Origin: Syntrophomonadaceae bacterium
Lineage (GTDB): Bacteria > Bacillota > Syntrophomonadia > Syntrophomonadales > Syntrophomonadaceae
DNA length: 64,000 nucleotides
Assembly (NCBI GenBank): GCA_012729835.1
Contig: JAAYCK010000028.1
Location: 27,481 to 91,480 of the forward strand
Reading direction: 5' to 3'
Shown: positions 32,479-40,814 of the stretch, in pieces
Position numbering within the stretch: the stretch's first letter is position 1
Layout: every line of letters begins with the position of its first letter
The notes under the pieces: model-generated
Seen by the model: the letters and a program-made list of their open reading frames with translations, nothing else
Databases searched by the model: none
What the model was told of the DNA's origin: nothing
Program-made: the position numbers and the translations under genes

Positions 32479-32673
32479 TTATTCTACGAAAGCTATCTTA
32501 ACGTTAGCCTTGTATTCTACAATACGATTGTCACTGCAGCTGGCGGTCCAGTTGTAGACCTCCACTCCGCTAATGTTGCGACAGGTTTTACCGGCCTCAA
32601 ACACTGCATTTTCGATGGCATCCTGCCAGCTACGAGTTGATTCACCCACAAATTCTGCTACTTTAACCTGCAC
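32479..32673 (-). CDS. Dodecin (flavin-binding)
   Basis: A 64-residue dodecin, a small protein whose dodecamer stores or buffers flavin. KVAEFVGESTRSWQDAIENA gives the conserved S-x-x-S/W-x-x-A element, with the Trp that stacks on flavin, and VYNWTASCSDNRIVEYKANV the second strand pair. Starts at GTG 32673 with AAGGAGG upstream. One internal Cys pair is unusual but harmless. Monocistronic. Confidence 0.92.
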   Translation of the reverse strand: MQVKVAEFVGESTRSWQDAIENAVFEAGKTCRNISGVEVYNWTASCSDNRIVEYKANVKIAFVE

Positions 32674-32753
32674 TATATTACCTCCTTGTATTATTAATTG
32701 AATTTCAAATATCTTCTGTTGGTTATAGCGCTTTTATGCAAGTACTCTTCGTC

Positions 32754-32782
32754 ACCATAACTCCTTTATGCACATATATTTA
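32754..32782 (+). promoter_or_regulatory. Sigma-K-like site upstream of GT2 paralogue 2
   Basis: AC (32754-32755), 17 bases, then CATATATTTA (32773-32782), 56 bases before the start codon. Four bases rather than three separate CATA from TA, so it is a near-match only. Confidence 0.33.
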
Positions 32783-32838
32783 ATTAAATACTATTGTGCC
32801 TATATTCAAGCTAGGACAATTGCCGGCAAGGAGGACAA

Positions 32839-33729
32839 ATGGTTCAGATCCGTATTAATGCCAACCAAACCTCAATTAAGCTAGGCCACTCACCCCTGGT
32901 CCATGCCGCCGCCCAAGCTCATATATCTCATGCGGAACCTTCTCCTCAAACTCAGAGCACTCATGTAAACATCCGCATCAACCCCCGGCCTAATCAGGTT
33001 TCGCCTCAATCACCACCCGAGCCTCAGCCGGCATATCTGCCCGGGATTTCTATTCTGGTCTGCACTAACCGGCCAGAGTACATTGATCGGGTGCTCGGAA
33101 ACTATTCACGGCAGAACTATCAGGAAAAGGAATTGATAGTTATCCTGAACAACAATTTAATGGGAATTGAAGAATGGCGATCACGCAGCTCAGGCTATAG
33201 CAACGTGCAAATTTTTCAGCTGGATGAAAGCCTGTCGTTGGGTGAATGTTTGAATGCCGGCATCCCTTATTGCCGCTATAATTTTGTAGCGAAATTCGAT
33301 GATGATGACTACTACGGCCCCAACTATCTGCGGCGCCAGATGCAGGCAATGCTTTCTGCTGATGCTGATATCGTTGGCAAATCAACCTGGTATCTGTATT
33401 TTGAAGGGAGCCATACTTTGGCGGTCTTTTCCAGGCACCCGGAAAATGATTTTGTGAACTATGTTACTGGCGCTACCCTGCTGGTTAAAAAGCATATATT
33501 CAATAGCATTCGCTTTTCTGCTATGAATGTCGGTGAAGATGTGGATTTTGTTGCGGTTTGCAAAGAACACGGGTTCCGGATATATTCGACCGACCGGGCT
33601 GATTTCGTGGGTATCAGAAGAGCCCTGACCTCCAGTCACACCTGGCAGGAGAGCGATGAGCACATCCTCAATCAATGCCAGGTAATTGCCCATACCCAAA
33701 ACTATATAAGCTGGGCTAATTCATATTAA
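32839..33729 (+). CDS. GT2 glycosyltransferase paralogue 2 (CgeD-like), with N-terminal appendage
   Basis: A 296-residue GT2 enzyme. The first ~68 residues are a low-complexity appendage (MVQIRINANQTSIKLG, later VNIRINPRPNQ) rich in His, Pro, Gln. The GT-A domain follows: GISILVCTNRPEYIDRVLGN, KELIVILNNNLMG, AKFDDDDYYGPNYL, VTGATLLVKK, GEDVDFVAVCKEHGFRIYS. AAGGAGG precedes the ATG. Flanked by terminators, so it is transcribed alone. Likely adds sugar to a surface glycan or protein; acceptor unknown. Confidence 0.87.
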   Translation: MVQIRINANQTSIKLGHSPLVHAAAQAHISHAEPSPQTQSTHVNIRINPRPNQVSPQSPPEPQPAYLPGISILVCTNRPEYIDRVLGNYSRQNYQEKELIVILNNNLMGIEEWRSRSSGYSNVQIFQLDESLSLGECLNAGIPYCRYNFVAKFDDDDYYGPNYLRRQMQAMLSADADIVGKSTWYLYFEGSHTLAVFSRHPENDFVNYVTGATLLVKKHIFNSIRFSAMNVGEDVDFVAVCKEHGFRIYSTDRADFVGIRRALTSSHTWQESDEHILNQCQVIAHTQNYISWANSY

Positions 33730-33744
33730 TGCTAAGTCTATAAA

Positions 33745-33787
33745 AAGCCAGGGGCAGCTGCATAGTAATCGGCAGCTGCCCCTTTTT
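33745..33787. terminator. Bidirectional terminator between GT2 and GT10 genes
   Basis: GGGGCAGCTGC and GCAGCTGCCCC arms with a 10-base loop, then TTTTT on the plus strand; an AT-rich tail also follows on the minus strand. Confidence 0.9.
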
Positions 33788-33798
33788 CCATTACGTGA

Positions 33799-34785
33799 TC
33801 ATACCGGACTAAGCGTGATCTTTCGCCTGGCGCCTCCTCCAGCTGCGTTATAACTCAAAGTAGTGACCTGGGCTCCGGCATTGATTGATATTCTCATGCG
33901 TCCACCCTTCTTCAGCAGTTTCACGATCATAGGAAACATATTGTATTCGTCAAGCACCTGGTTGCGGGCAGCCCGGATAGCCTCCAGCGAGTTTTCATAT
34001 TTATTGCTGGCAATACAGTTTTCAATAGTTGCAATAGCAACCTCGGGATTATTGACATCGATACGGGTAAAGGCATTCGGTGAAAAATAATCACGCAGAT
34101 TAGGACATCCGTAATAGATGGGATATGCACCGGCCAAATAGCTGTCGGCTAGCTTTTCCGTCCAGTAGTGCGGAAGGTAGCTGTTCTCCAGTGCAATATG
34201 ATACTTGTAATCAGCGAGAGCATCCCATTTATCTTCTATTTCCCTTACGCCCTTCCCGTAAACATCAATGCGGTCACCAAAATGTTGTTTCAGACGCTCC
34301 ACCAACTCAAGTCTTTTTCTGTGCCCGGGAGTATGCGTTTTGCTTGAGGTCACCACTGACAACAATTTCGATTTATCGAAGTAATACATGTTTTTAAAAT
34401 CGTCATAGGTTTTGTTGACGATACTTTGACGTTGTTCAATGTCGGTAAGAACACGTCCTGCATGCCAGTTAAGACCTGGTTGGTTCATAGTTACTCGAGG
34501 ATGATTCAGATTCTGATGAAAGGTTATTACTCGTGCAAATTGGCGGATAAACTCGGTCTTATAGCCCCGGATCCCGGGAGGCTCAGCCGTTATAAAGATA
34601 GTATTCTGAGGCGGACAACTGGTGGTTTCCGGGCGGAGAAGGTCATTATACACCACCCAGTAATCACATTCACTGACATCCTGGTTGATTATGAACTCAA
34701 AATCCCCCCAACGGCCTGAAGAATTGGGGGTTTGTCTTTTGATGGGTTCATACGGAAAATCTGTGCTGAGCTTAATTCTTATCAT
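33799..34785 (-). CDS. GT10-family fucosyltransferase, with C-terminal appendage
   Basis: A 328-residue enzyme resembling alpha-1,3/1,4-fucosyltransferases, which use GDP-fucose. The GT10 core is YKYHIALENSYLPHYWTEKL followed by LAGAYPIYYGCPNLRDYF. A short C-terminal tail, MRISINAGAQVTTLSYN and then GGARRKITLSPV, resembles the appendages on the GT2 paralogues. It overlaps fcl by four bases (ATGA), placing fucose transfer directly after GDP-fucose synthesis. Confidence 0.88.
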   Translation of the reverse strand: MIRIKLSTDFPYEPIKRQTPNSSGRWGDFEFIINQDVSECDYWVVYNDLLRPETTSCPPQNTIFITAEPPGIRGYKTEFIRQFARVITFHQNLNHPRVTMNQPGLNWHAGRVLTDIEQRQSIVNKTYDDFKNMYYFDKSKLLSVVTSSKTHTPGHRKRLELVERLKQHFGDRIDVYGKGVREIEDKWDALADYKYHIALENSYLPHYWTEKLADSYLAGAYPIYYGCPNLRDYFSPNAFTRIDVNNPEVAIATIENCIASNKYENSLEAIRAARNQVLDEYNMFPMIVKLLKKGGRMRISINAGAQVTTLSYNAAGGGARRKITLSPV

Positions 34786-35756
34786 GGCATACCTCCATTA
34801 TTTCCATTATTGTTCGGGCCGATAACTGGCCATTTATATTCAAGAAACCACCGCCAGGTGTTTTCAATACCTTCCTTTAAGGAGATGCGTGGTTCCCAGC
34901 CTAACGCTGTGATCCTGTTGCTGTCCAGGAGCTTACGCGGCGTGCCATCCGGTCTGCTCGTATCAAATACTATCTCACCGGTATACCCAACCGTCTCCTT
35001 GACCAATTTCGCCAGTTCTGCGATGGTAATGTCTTTGCCGCTTCCGATATTCAATATTTCAGGCGTGTTAGGATTTTGCATTACATGCCAGCAGGCATCG
35101 GCCAGATCATCTACATGCAGGAATTCCCGGCGAGGCGTCCCGCTTCCCCATACCTTTACCTCATCCTCCCCAATTACCCTTGCCTTATAGAAGCGATGGA
35201 TCAGTGCCGGCAGCACATGAGCATCATTGAGATCGAAGTTGTCATTAGGTCCATACAGGTTGGTCGGCATAACAGATATATAATTGGTACCATATTGGCG
35301 GTTATAGGCCTGGCACATCTTGATGCCGGCTATCTTAGCTATCGCATAAGCCTCATTGGTCGGCTCCAGCCAACCGCTCAAAAGATCCTCTTCCTTTATC
35401 GGCTGAGGCGCCATTTTGGGGTATATGCACGATGACCCCAGAAAGAGCATCCTTCTGACCTTATTTTTATAGCAGGCATCAATGATGTTATGCTGGATGG
35501 CAAGATTATCGCGGATAAAGTCTGCTGGGTAGGCTGAATTGGCAGCAATGCCGCCGACACGTGCAGCGGCCAGGAACACATATTCAGGTTTGATCCGGGC
35601 AAAAAATCCTTCAACTGCCTGTTTATCCCGGAGGTCTAGTTCCGCCTGCGTGATACATACTATGTCGCTGTAATCTCTGGCCGCGAGATTCCTGACAATT
35701 GCTGACCCTACTAATCCCTGGTGACCGGCAACATATACCCGTGAGTTCTTATCCAA
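34782..35756 (-). CDS. fcl: GDP-L-fucose synthase
   Basis: A 324-residue SDR enzyme that epimerises and reduces GDP-4-keto-6-deoxymannose to GDP-L-fucose with [21 protein letters not shown] is the cofactor loop, [20 protein letters not shown] is the strongly conserved Fcl block, [13 protein letters not shown] holds the catalytic Ser/Cys, and [20 protein letters not shown] the Y-x-x-x-K. It overlaps gmd by eight bases. Confidence 0.95.
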   Translation of the reverse strand: MDKNSRVYVAGHQGLVGSAIVRNLAARDYSDIVCITQAELDLRDKQAVEGFFARIKPEYVFLAAARVGGIAANSAYPADFIRDNLAIQHNIIDACYKNKVRRMLFLGSSCIYPKMAPQPIKEEDLLSGWLEPTNEAYAIAKIAGIKMCQAYNRQYGTNYISVMPTNLYGPNDNFDLNDAHVLPALIHRFYKARVIGEDEVKVWGSGTPRREFLHVDDLADACWHVMQNPNTPEILNIGSGKDITIAELAKLVKETVGYTGEIVFDTSRPDGTPRKLLDSNRITALGWEPRISLKEGIENTWRWFLEYKWPVIGPNNNGNNGGMP

Positions 35757-36816
35757 TGGCCATCCCCCTCGACACTATCCGATGTCCCGCATCACGCAGG
35801 GTTTTTTCCTGGCGCGCAAGTTCTAAATCGCTTTCGACCATCATTCTCACCAGATCATCAAAGTTGACCCTCGGCTTCCAGCCCAGAACATTCCTGACTT
35901 TTACCGGGTCCCCCAACAGGAAATCTACCTCGGCAGGACGGAAGTAGCGGGCATCTATTTCGACGTACTCTCGCCAATTCAACTCTAAAATAGCAAATAC
36001 AGCTTCTAAGAACTCCTCGACCGAGTGGGCCTCTCCGGTCGCCACCACGTAATCATCCGGTTTTTCCTGCTGGAGCATAAGCCACATCGCCTCAACAAAA
36101 TCACCGGCATAACCCCAATCACGACGGGAAGCTAGATTTCCCAGGTAGATTTTTTGCTGCAAGCCCAGCTTGATCCTGGTTGCCGCTCGGGTGATCTTGC
36201 GGGTAACAAAGGTTTCCCCACGGCGGGGAGATTCATGGTTGAATAATATGCCGTTGGCGATGTACATACCATAAGCTTCACGGTAATTCACAGCATACCA
36301 ATATGCTGCTACTTTCGATACCGCATACGGACTACGCGGGTGAAAGGGAGTCACTTCTGACTGTGGCGGCAGGGATGACCCGAACATTTCCGAAGAGCCC
36401 GCCTGGTATATGCGGACCACGCTTCCGGTTTCATCCATGTAATCACGCACAGCCTCCAATAAGCGCAGGGTGCCGGTCGCCACAGTATCAGCAGTATATT
36501 CAGGCTGATCAAATGACACCTTAACGTGGGACTGGGCAGCCAGATTATATATTTCATCCGGCCTCACCTTGTGTAATATCCTGCGCAGTCCTGTACCATC
36601 AGTCATATCCCCATAATGGAGAAAGACCTGGGGATTGTTTTCATGAGGGTCCTGGTAAATGTGATCGATGCGATCCGTATTGAAGAGCGAGGTGCGCCGC
36701 ACAATGCCATGTACCTGATAACCCTGTTTAATGAGGAATTCCGCCAGGTATGATCCATCCTGGCCGGTAATGCCGCTTATCAAGGCCCGACGGGGGCAAG
36801 AAATATCGTTGCTCAT
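35749..36816 (-). CDS. gmd: GDP-mannose 4,6-dehydratase
   Basis: A 355-residue SDR enzyme, the first step from GDP-mannose to GDP-fucose. [56 protein letters not shown], the catalytic SSEMFGSS and [20 protein letters not shown], and [17 protein letters not shown] are all characteristic. ATG 36816 is eight bases after AGAAGGA; the start eight codons upstream lacks this spacing. It belongs to the operon GT2-gmd-fcl-GT10. Confidence 0.95.
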   Translation of the reverse strand: MSNDISCPRRALISGITGQDGSYLAEFLIKQGYQVHGIVRRTSLFNTDRIDHIYQDPHENNPQVFLHYGDMTDGTGLRRILHKVRPDEIYNLAAQSHVKVSFDQPEYTADTVATGTLRLLEAVRDYMDETGSVVRIYQAGSSEMFGSSLPPQSEVTPFHPRSPYAVSKVAAYWYAVNYREAYGMYIANGILFNHESPRRGETFVTRKITRAATRIKLGLQQKIYLGNLASRRDWGYAGDFVEAMWLMLQQEKPDDYVVATGEAHSVEEFLEAVFAILELNWREYVEIDARYFRPAEVDFLLGDPVKVRNVLGWKPRVNFDDLVRMMVESDLELARQEKTLRDAGHRIVSRGMAIG

Positions 36817-36841
36817 ATACTCATTCCTTCTGAATGACACT

Positions 36842-37738
36842 TTATTGGGTAATCATGCTGATATAGTCCGGGGTATAGGCGACGATCTCGCAGTATTTGA
36901 GATACTCTGCTTCGTCCACCTGCCAGGTATGCTGATCGGGATTGCCGCGAATGCAGACAAAGTTAAAGCGATCACCGGAAAATATCGCTATGCCTTTTGC
37001 AACACATTCCTGCAGGAATAAGGAGTCTTCTCCGAAATTAGTTACATTAAATCTCACCTGAGTGAATACCTCTTTGCTAATTATCATAGTCGCCCCCGCT
37101 ACCCCGCTGACTGGTATGTTCTCGTTTCCAGGGAGAGCAATAGCCAGGGTCTGACTCCCTTCAAAATACACAAACATACTGCATTTACCTACGATCCGTG
37201 CACCAGTCGAGGAAAAGAGCGGCATGAGCTCCGCAAGATACTTGGGGGCATAGTAATCATCATCGTCACATTTTGCTACATAATCATATCTGGCATGATC
37301 CACGCCATAATTCAGACACTCCCCTAAGGTGTGATTGCTTCCCAGCTGAAGTATGCTTATATCCGAATGGTCTTCTGTTCGCCTACGCCATTCATTTACA
37401 TCGATTCCATCGTTGTTAACCACAATGACCAGTTCACGCGGTGAATATATCTGCCGCAAATAATTGGCCAATATGTTCTCCAAGCTGTCAGGCCGGTTGG
37501 TGCACGTAATAACCGTAACTCCCGGACCTGCCTTTTCTTGGCCCCATGCCGCTGATCCGCGGGACGACGCCATTATCTGATACTGTCCTCCTTTTCTGGA
37601 TATGCGAAATGTCGGCCGCCCGGAGCCGATTCTCACTCCGCCCAGCCCGGTGATTCGTGGCGATCCCATTCCCGGCCTAAGTCCTCCCACGATAACCGGG
37701 CCTCCCACGGATAGTCTGATCCCTCTTCTGGCCTTCAT
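36842..37738 (-). CDS. GT2 glycosyltransferase paralogue 3 (CgeD-like), with N-terminal appendage
   Basis: A 298-residue GT2 enzyme. The ~72-residue N-terminal appendage is unusually Gly/Arg/Pro/Ile-rich ([34 protein letters not shown]). The catalytic domain has [63 protein letters not shown] and [12 protein letters not shown]. It is the first gene of the fucose operon, with gmd starting 25 bases after its stop. The acceptor is unknown. Confidence 0.87.
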   Translation of the reverse strand: MKARRGIRLSVGGPVIVGGLRPGMGSPRITGLGGVRIGSGRPTFRISRKGGQYQIMASSRGSAAWGQEKAGPGVTVITCTNRPDSLENILANYLRQIYSPRELVIVVNNDGIDVNEWRRRTEDHSDISILQLGSNHTLGECLNYGVDHARYDYVAKCDDDDYYAPKYLAELMPLFSSTGARIVGKCSMFVYFEGSQTLAIALPGNENIPVSGVAGATMIISKEVFTQVRFNVTNFGEDSLFLQECVAKGIAIFSGDRFNFVCIRGNPDQHTWQVDEAEYLKYCEIVAYTPDYISMITQ

Positions 37739-37779
37739 GAATACTCCCCGCTCCTATCGATATTTCTACTTATTAATGA

Positions 37780-37799
37780 TTCAGTATTACAATACTGAA
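37780..37799. promoter_or_regulatory. Palindrome upstream of the fucose operon
   Basis: TTCAGTATT and AATACTGAA are perfect 9-bp arms with a 2-base centre, 42 bases before the GT2 start codon. The short spacer makes an RNA hairpin unlikely; a dimeric repressor site is more plausible. I cannot name the regulator. Confidence 0.5.
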
Positions 37800-37857
37800 A
37801 TGCATAGGTTTTTGTTACAAACGTACCTTTTGGATGCCTTTTAATTCCCGGAATAAT

Positions 37858-37892
37858 AAAAAAAATCTGAAGCCAACCGGCCTCAGACTGCA
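37858..37892 (-). terminator. Intrinsic terminator after sigF
   Basis: On the minus strand AGTCTGAGGCC pairs with GGCTTCAGAT (one G-U) around GGTT, followed by eight T. It closes the spoIIA operon. Confidence 0.85.
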
Positions 37893-37925
37893 CTATTTTA
37901 TATATATGTATTGTATTGGTCTAAA

Positions 37926-38657
37926 TTAGATTAATACTCCACGCAATTTGGTTATGGCTGCTTTTTCGATCCTGGATACTTGCACCTGGGATACCCCAAG
38001 TTTTTCGGCAATACTGGATTGAGTTTCATCCCGAAAGAAGCGTGCCAAAATGACCTGTCGTTCACGTTCGTCCAGTTTACCCAACGCCTCCCGTAATGCC
38101 ATTTTCTCCAACATACTAGCACTGGTCTCATCCCCGGCCAGCTTATCGAGTAATGAGAGCTGATCCTTGTCATCCCCCGGCATTAGATCCTGCATATAAG
38201 CTGGAATCTGACATGCTTCCATAGCCAGGACGACTTCTTCACGTTCCATTTCCAGCAGACTGGCTATCTCATTAATCACAGGTTCTCTGCCCAGATCCGA
38301 ACGCAGTTTCTCCTGAGCCCAGCGAATTCTCGAGTAGTTTTCTTTTACTCCCCGCTGGACCTTGACTATCCCATCATCACGAAGAAACTTTTTAATCTCT
38401 CCAATAATCATGGGCACTGCATAGGTGGAAAAACGCACATTGAAACTGAAATCAAACTTATCAATAGCCTTCAGCAATCCTATGGAACCTACCTGGAACA
38501 GATCTTCATATTCATAGGAGGTGTTTTTAAATCTTTCCAGCACCATGTAAACCAGTCCCAGATTGCTCTCAAAAAGCAGGCTACGGGCTTCAGTATCGCC
38601 TTCCTGTGCTCGATGTAACAGGTAATCATTGTCTTGATAGGTATTCAGAGAGGACAT
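37926..38657 (-). CDS. sigF: Forespore sigma factor F
   Basis: A 243-residue sigma-70-family factor. Region 2 shows YEYEDLFQVGSIGLLKAIDK and the following NVRFSTYAVPMIIGEIKKFL; region 3 has YSRIRWAQEKLRSDLGREP; region 4 ends with TQSSIAEKLGVSQVQVSRIE. It directs early forespore transcription and is held inactive by SpoIIAB. It starts 12 bases after spoIIAB with an AGGGGGTG site, the conserved spoIIAA-AB-AC order. Confidence 0.96.
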   Translation of the reverse strand: MSSLNTYQDNDYLLHRAQEGDTEARSLLFESNLGLVYMVLERFKNTSYEYEDLFQVGSIGLLKAIDKFDFSFNVRFSTYAVPMIIGEIKKFLRDDGIVKVQRGVKENYSRIRWAQEKLRSDLGREPVINEIASLLEMEREEVVLAMEACQIPAYMQDLMPGDDKDQLSLLDKLAGDETSASMLEKMALREALGKLDERERQVILARFFRDETQSSIAEKLGVSQVQVSRIEKAAITKLRGVLI

Positions 38658-38669
38658 GGTCCACCCCCT

Positions 38670-39116
38670 TTAAGCGTATGCCTGCTGCTCTCGCAGAAGG
38701 AAACTGCGTTTGAGCCTTACGCTGGTTCCCTCGTTTGGCTTGCTGATGACCTCCATTTCGTCCATAAACGATTTCATAAAGGTGAATCCCAATCCCATAC
38801 GGGCAGGATCACTGGAGTAGGATGGTTTCATGGCCTGTTCAAGATCTTCGATGCCGCAGCCGTAATCAAGCACTGTTATTTCAATGGTCCGGTTATCATA
38901 GAGACTCGCCTCGATTACTACCCTGCCGTCGCGACTCCCTCCATATCCGTGAATAATGCTATTAGAGACCGCTTCCGAAACCACCAGTTTGATCTCCTCG
39001 ATATCTTCCAGAGTGCAGTCCAGTTGTGCCGTAAATGCACCAATACATGAACGGGCAAACGACACGTTTTCAGCAATACCAAGGAACTCCAAGCGGGCAT
39101 TGTTCTTAACGTTCAT
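38670..39116 (-). CDS. spoIIAB: Anti-sigma F factor and serine kinase
   Basis: A 148-residue GHKL-fold protein that binds sigma F and phosphorylates SpoIIAA. N-box VVSEAVSNSIIHGYGG, G1 box VLDYGCGIEDLEQAM, and a final GLGFTFMKSFMDEMEV with VISKPNEGTSVRLKRSF complete the ATP pocket. Start ATG 39116 lies 35 bases after spoIIAA. Length matches the family. Confidence 0.96.
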   Translation of the reverse strand: MNVKNNARLEFLGIAENVSFARSCIGAFTAQLDCTLEDIEEIKLVVSEAVSNSIIHGYGGSRDGRVVIEASLYDNRTIEITVLDYGCGIEDLEQAMKPSYSSDPARMGLGFTFMKSFMDEMEVISKPNEGTSVRLKRSFLLREQQAYA

Positions 39117-39151
39117 AATAATCCCAGCCAGAGGCTGGTCTTCACCTCCCT

Positions 39152-39484
39152 TTAAATACTAATTATATCTTGTTCCTGGTTATATATCGGCACCAGCTTG
39201 TTGATCCCTGAAAATAACAGTATCTTCTCTACATTGTTGCTGGCCCCCACGATATACATCCGCCCGCTGTTAGCGTTCATCTTCTTGTAGCGTCCAATGA
39301 TCAGCCCCAGACCCGAGCTGTCAATAAAAGATACCCTTTCCAGGTTAAAAATCAGGTTTTTGAAAGTTTGCTCTTCCAGTCTTTTATCGATCTCCTTTCG
39401 AAGGCGGTCAACTATCAACATGTCCAATTCTCCGGTAAGTTTGACCACCAGTGTATTTCTAACCTGTTTCAACTCATAGCCCAT
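39152..39484 (-). CDS. spoIIAA: Anti-anti-sigma F factor
   Basis: A 110-residue STAS-domain protein that, when unphosphorylated, releases sigma F from SpoIIAB. The phosphorylated Ser lies in VSFIDSSGLGLIIGRYK near residue 58. NTLVVKLTGELDMLIVDRLR is the first strand-helix unit. GGGAGGGG precedes ATG 39484. It heads the three-gene operon behind a sigma-H promoter. Confidence 0.96.
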   Translation of the reverse strand: MGYELKQVRNTLVVKLTGELDMLIVDRLRKEIDKRLEEQTFKNLIFNLERVSFIDSSGLGLIIGRYKKMNANSGRMYIVGASNNVEKILLFSGINKLVPIYNQEQDIISI

Positions 39485-39514
39485 GTAATAACCCCTCCCT
39501 GTTTGACCTTATAG

Positions 39515-39544
39515 GTATTCAACAAGGAGGGGCAATAATCCTTC
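39515..39544 (-). promoter_or_regulatory. Sigma-H promoter of the spoIIA operon
   Basis: On the minus strand GAAGGATTA (39544-39536), 12 bases, then GTTGAATAC (39523-39515). Against RnAGGAwww-N11/12-RnnGAATww only the last base misses. It is located in the 73-base gap between dacF and spoIIAA. Confidence 0.75.
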
Positions 39545-39557
39545 CACAAAATTCCAT

Positions 39558-40703
39558 TTATATAAGATATGTTTCGGCAAAGACCTTCAATATCTCCTTC
39601 ATCAAACTGGCTCGTGGCACATCTTCTGATGCCACCAGATTGACCTGCTTTGCCAGCTGCCCATCTTTATATACCACGTATTCACCTAATTTCTGTCCCT
39701 TTACTACCGGAGCATCTATATAAGTGAACAGGCTTTTGCTGGCTTTTATCTTTTTATCTTCACCCTTGGGTACTATGGTACCAACATCCTCTTCAGCCAC
39801 TGCCTGCACTTTGTTCACTGTGCCTTTTCCCACGCTTATAACTCCACATACACTATTAGCTGCTGAGACATTTTTATAGGTGTAGCGGGCAAAACCATAA
39901 TTGAACAATTTCATAGCTTCGCGGAAATTACCGTGATTTTCCGGAGCGGCCATGACCACAGCGATCAGTCGCAAACCGTCTCTTTTAGCAGTAGCGGTAA
40001 GACAGTGTTTAGCCTCGTTAGTCCAGCCGGTTTTAAAGCCGTCAGCTCCCTGATACCACCATAAAAGTTTGTTGGTATTATACAGCTTGAATTTTCCTTC
40101 GCGCAGGTTATATTCTTTGATAGAGGAAAGCTCCAATAGTTTGGGGTGTTTTAAGGCATGCCTGGCGATTATGGCCATATCATATGCACTGGAGTAGTGA
40201 TTGGGATCAGGCAGTCCATAGGCATTCACAAAATTAGTATCCTTTAAACCCATATGCTTAGCTTCATAGTTCATGCGACGAACAAAGTCCTTATGGCTGC
40301 CATCTAAGTGTTCGGCCATAGCTACGGAGGCATCGTTGGCTGATCCAACCGCTATAGAAATAAGTAAATCCTCGGCGGTCATCTTCTCACCCGGTTCAAG
40401 ATATATCTGTGATCCGCCCATTTTGCATGCCTCTTCACTGGCCTGCACCTTGTCAGTCAAAGCAAATTTTTCCTTTTCCAGATCCTTGGCCGCCAGGGTC
40501 ATAGTCATTAATTTGGTCATGCTGGCAGGAGGCAGTCTTTTGTGTTCGTTGTGAGCTAACAAGACCTTGCCGGAATCTGCATCCATTAGGATATAAGCTT
40601 CTGCTGTTAGTTCCAGATCATCTGCCTGGACTGCGCCGGGAACTCCAATAACTAATACAAATACCAGTAATAGCGTCCAAATCAAGTGTTTTCTCCTGGC
40701 CAT
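39558..40703 (-). CDS. dacF: D-alanyl-D-alanine carboxypeptidase (DacF-like PBP5)
   Basis: A 381-residue low-molecular-mass penicillin-binding protein that trims stem peptides in spore cortex peptidoglycan. A signal peptide (about 1-28) precedes the S11 domain with active-site S-x-x-K in PPASMTKLMTM, S-x-N in VGSANDASVAMAEH and K-T-G in GADGFKTGWTNEAKH. A C-terminal PBP5_C beta domain follows. The spoIIA operon lies immediately downstream, as in Bacillus. ATG 40703 is ten bases after GGGAGG; the ATG three codons earlier nearly abuts that site. Confidence 0.93.
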   Translation of the reverse strand: MARRKHLIWTLLLVFVLVIGVPGAVQADDLELTAEAYILMDADSGKVLLAHNEHKRLPPASMTKLMTMTLAAKDLEKEKFALTDKVQASEEACKMGGSQIYLEPGEKMTAEDLLISIAVGSANDASVAMAEHLDGSHKDFVRRMNYEAKHMGLKDTNFVNAYGLPDPNHYSSAYDMAIIARHALKHPKLLELSSIKEYNLREGKFKLYNTNKLLWWYQGADGFKTGWTNEAKHCLTATAKRDGLRLIAVVMAAPENHGNFREAMKLFNYGFARYTYKNVSAANSVCGVISVGKGTVNKVQAVAEEDVGTIVPKGEDKKIKASKSLFTYIDAPVVKGQKLGEYVVYKDGQLAKQVNLVASEDVPRASLMKEILKVFAETYLI

Positions 40704-40814
40704 ACTATTCATACCTCCCAATATAAACCTGATTCTAATAAAAAGGACCTCTATAGTGATTTATATTGGTGTACATGCTTAAATATACCAGTCTATTGGG
40801 TAATTCTTATTAAA

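Noticed and set aside
40704..40814. Sigma-F or sigma-G promoter before dacF
   Set aside because: GTATA and GCATG occur, but neither has a convincing -10 at the right distance.
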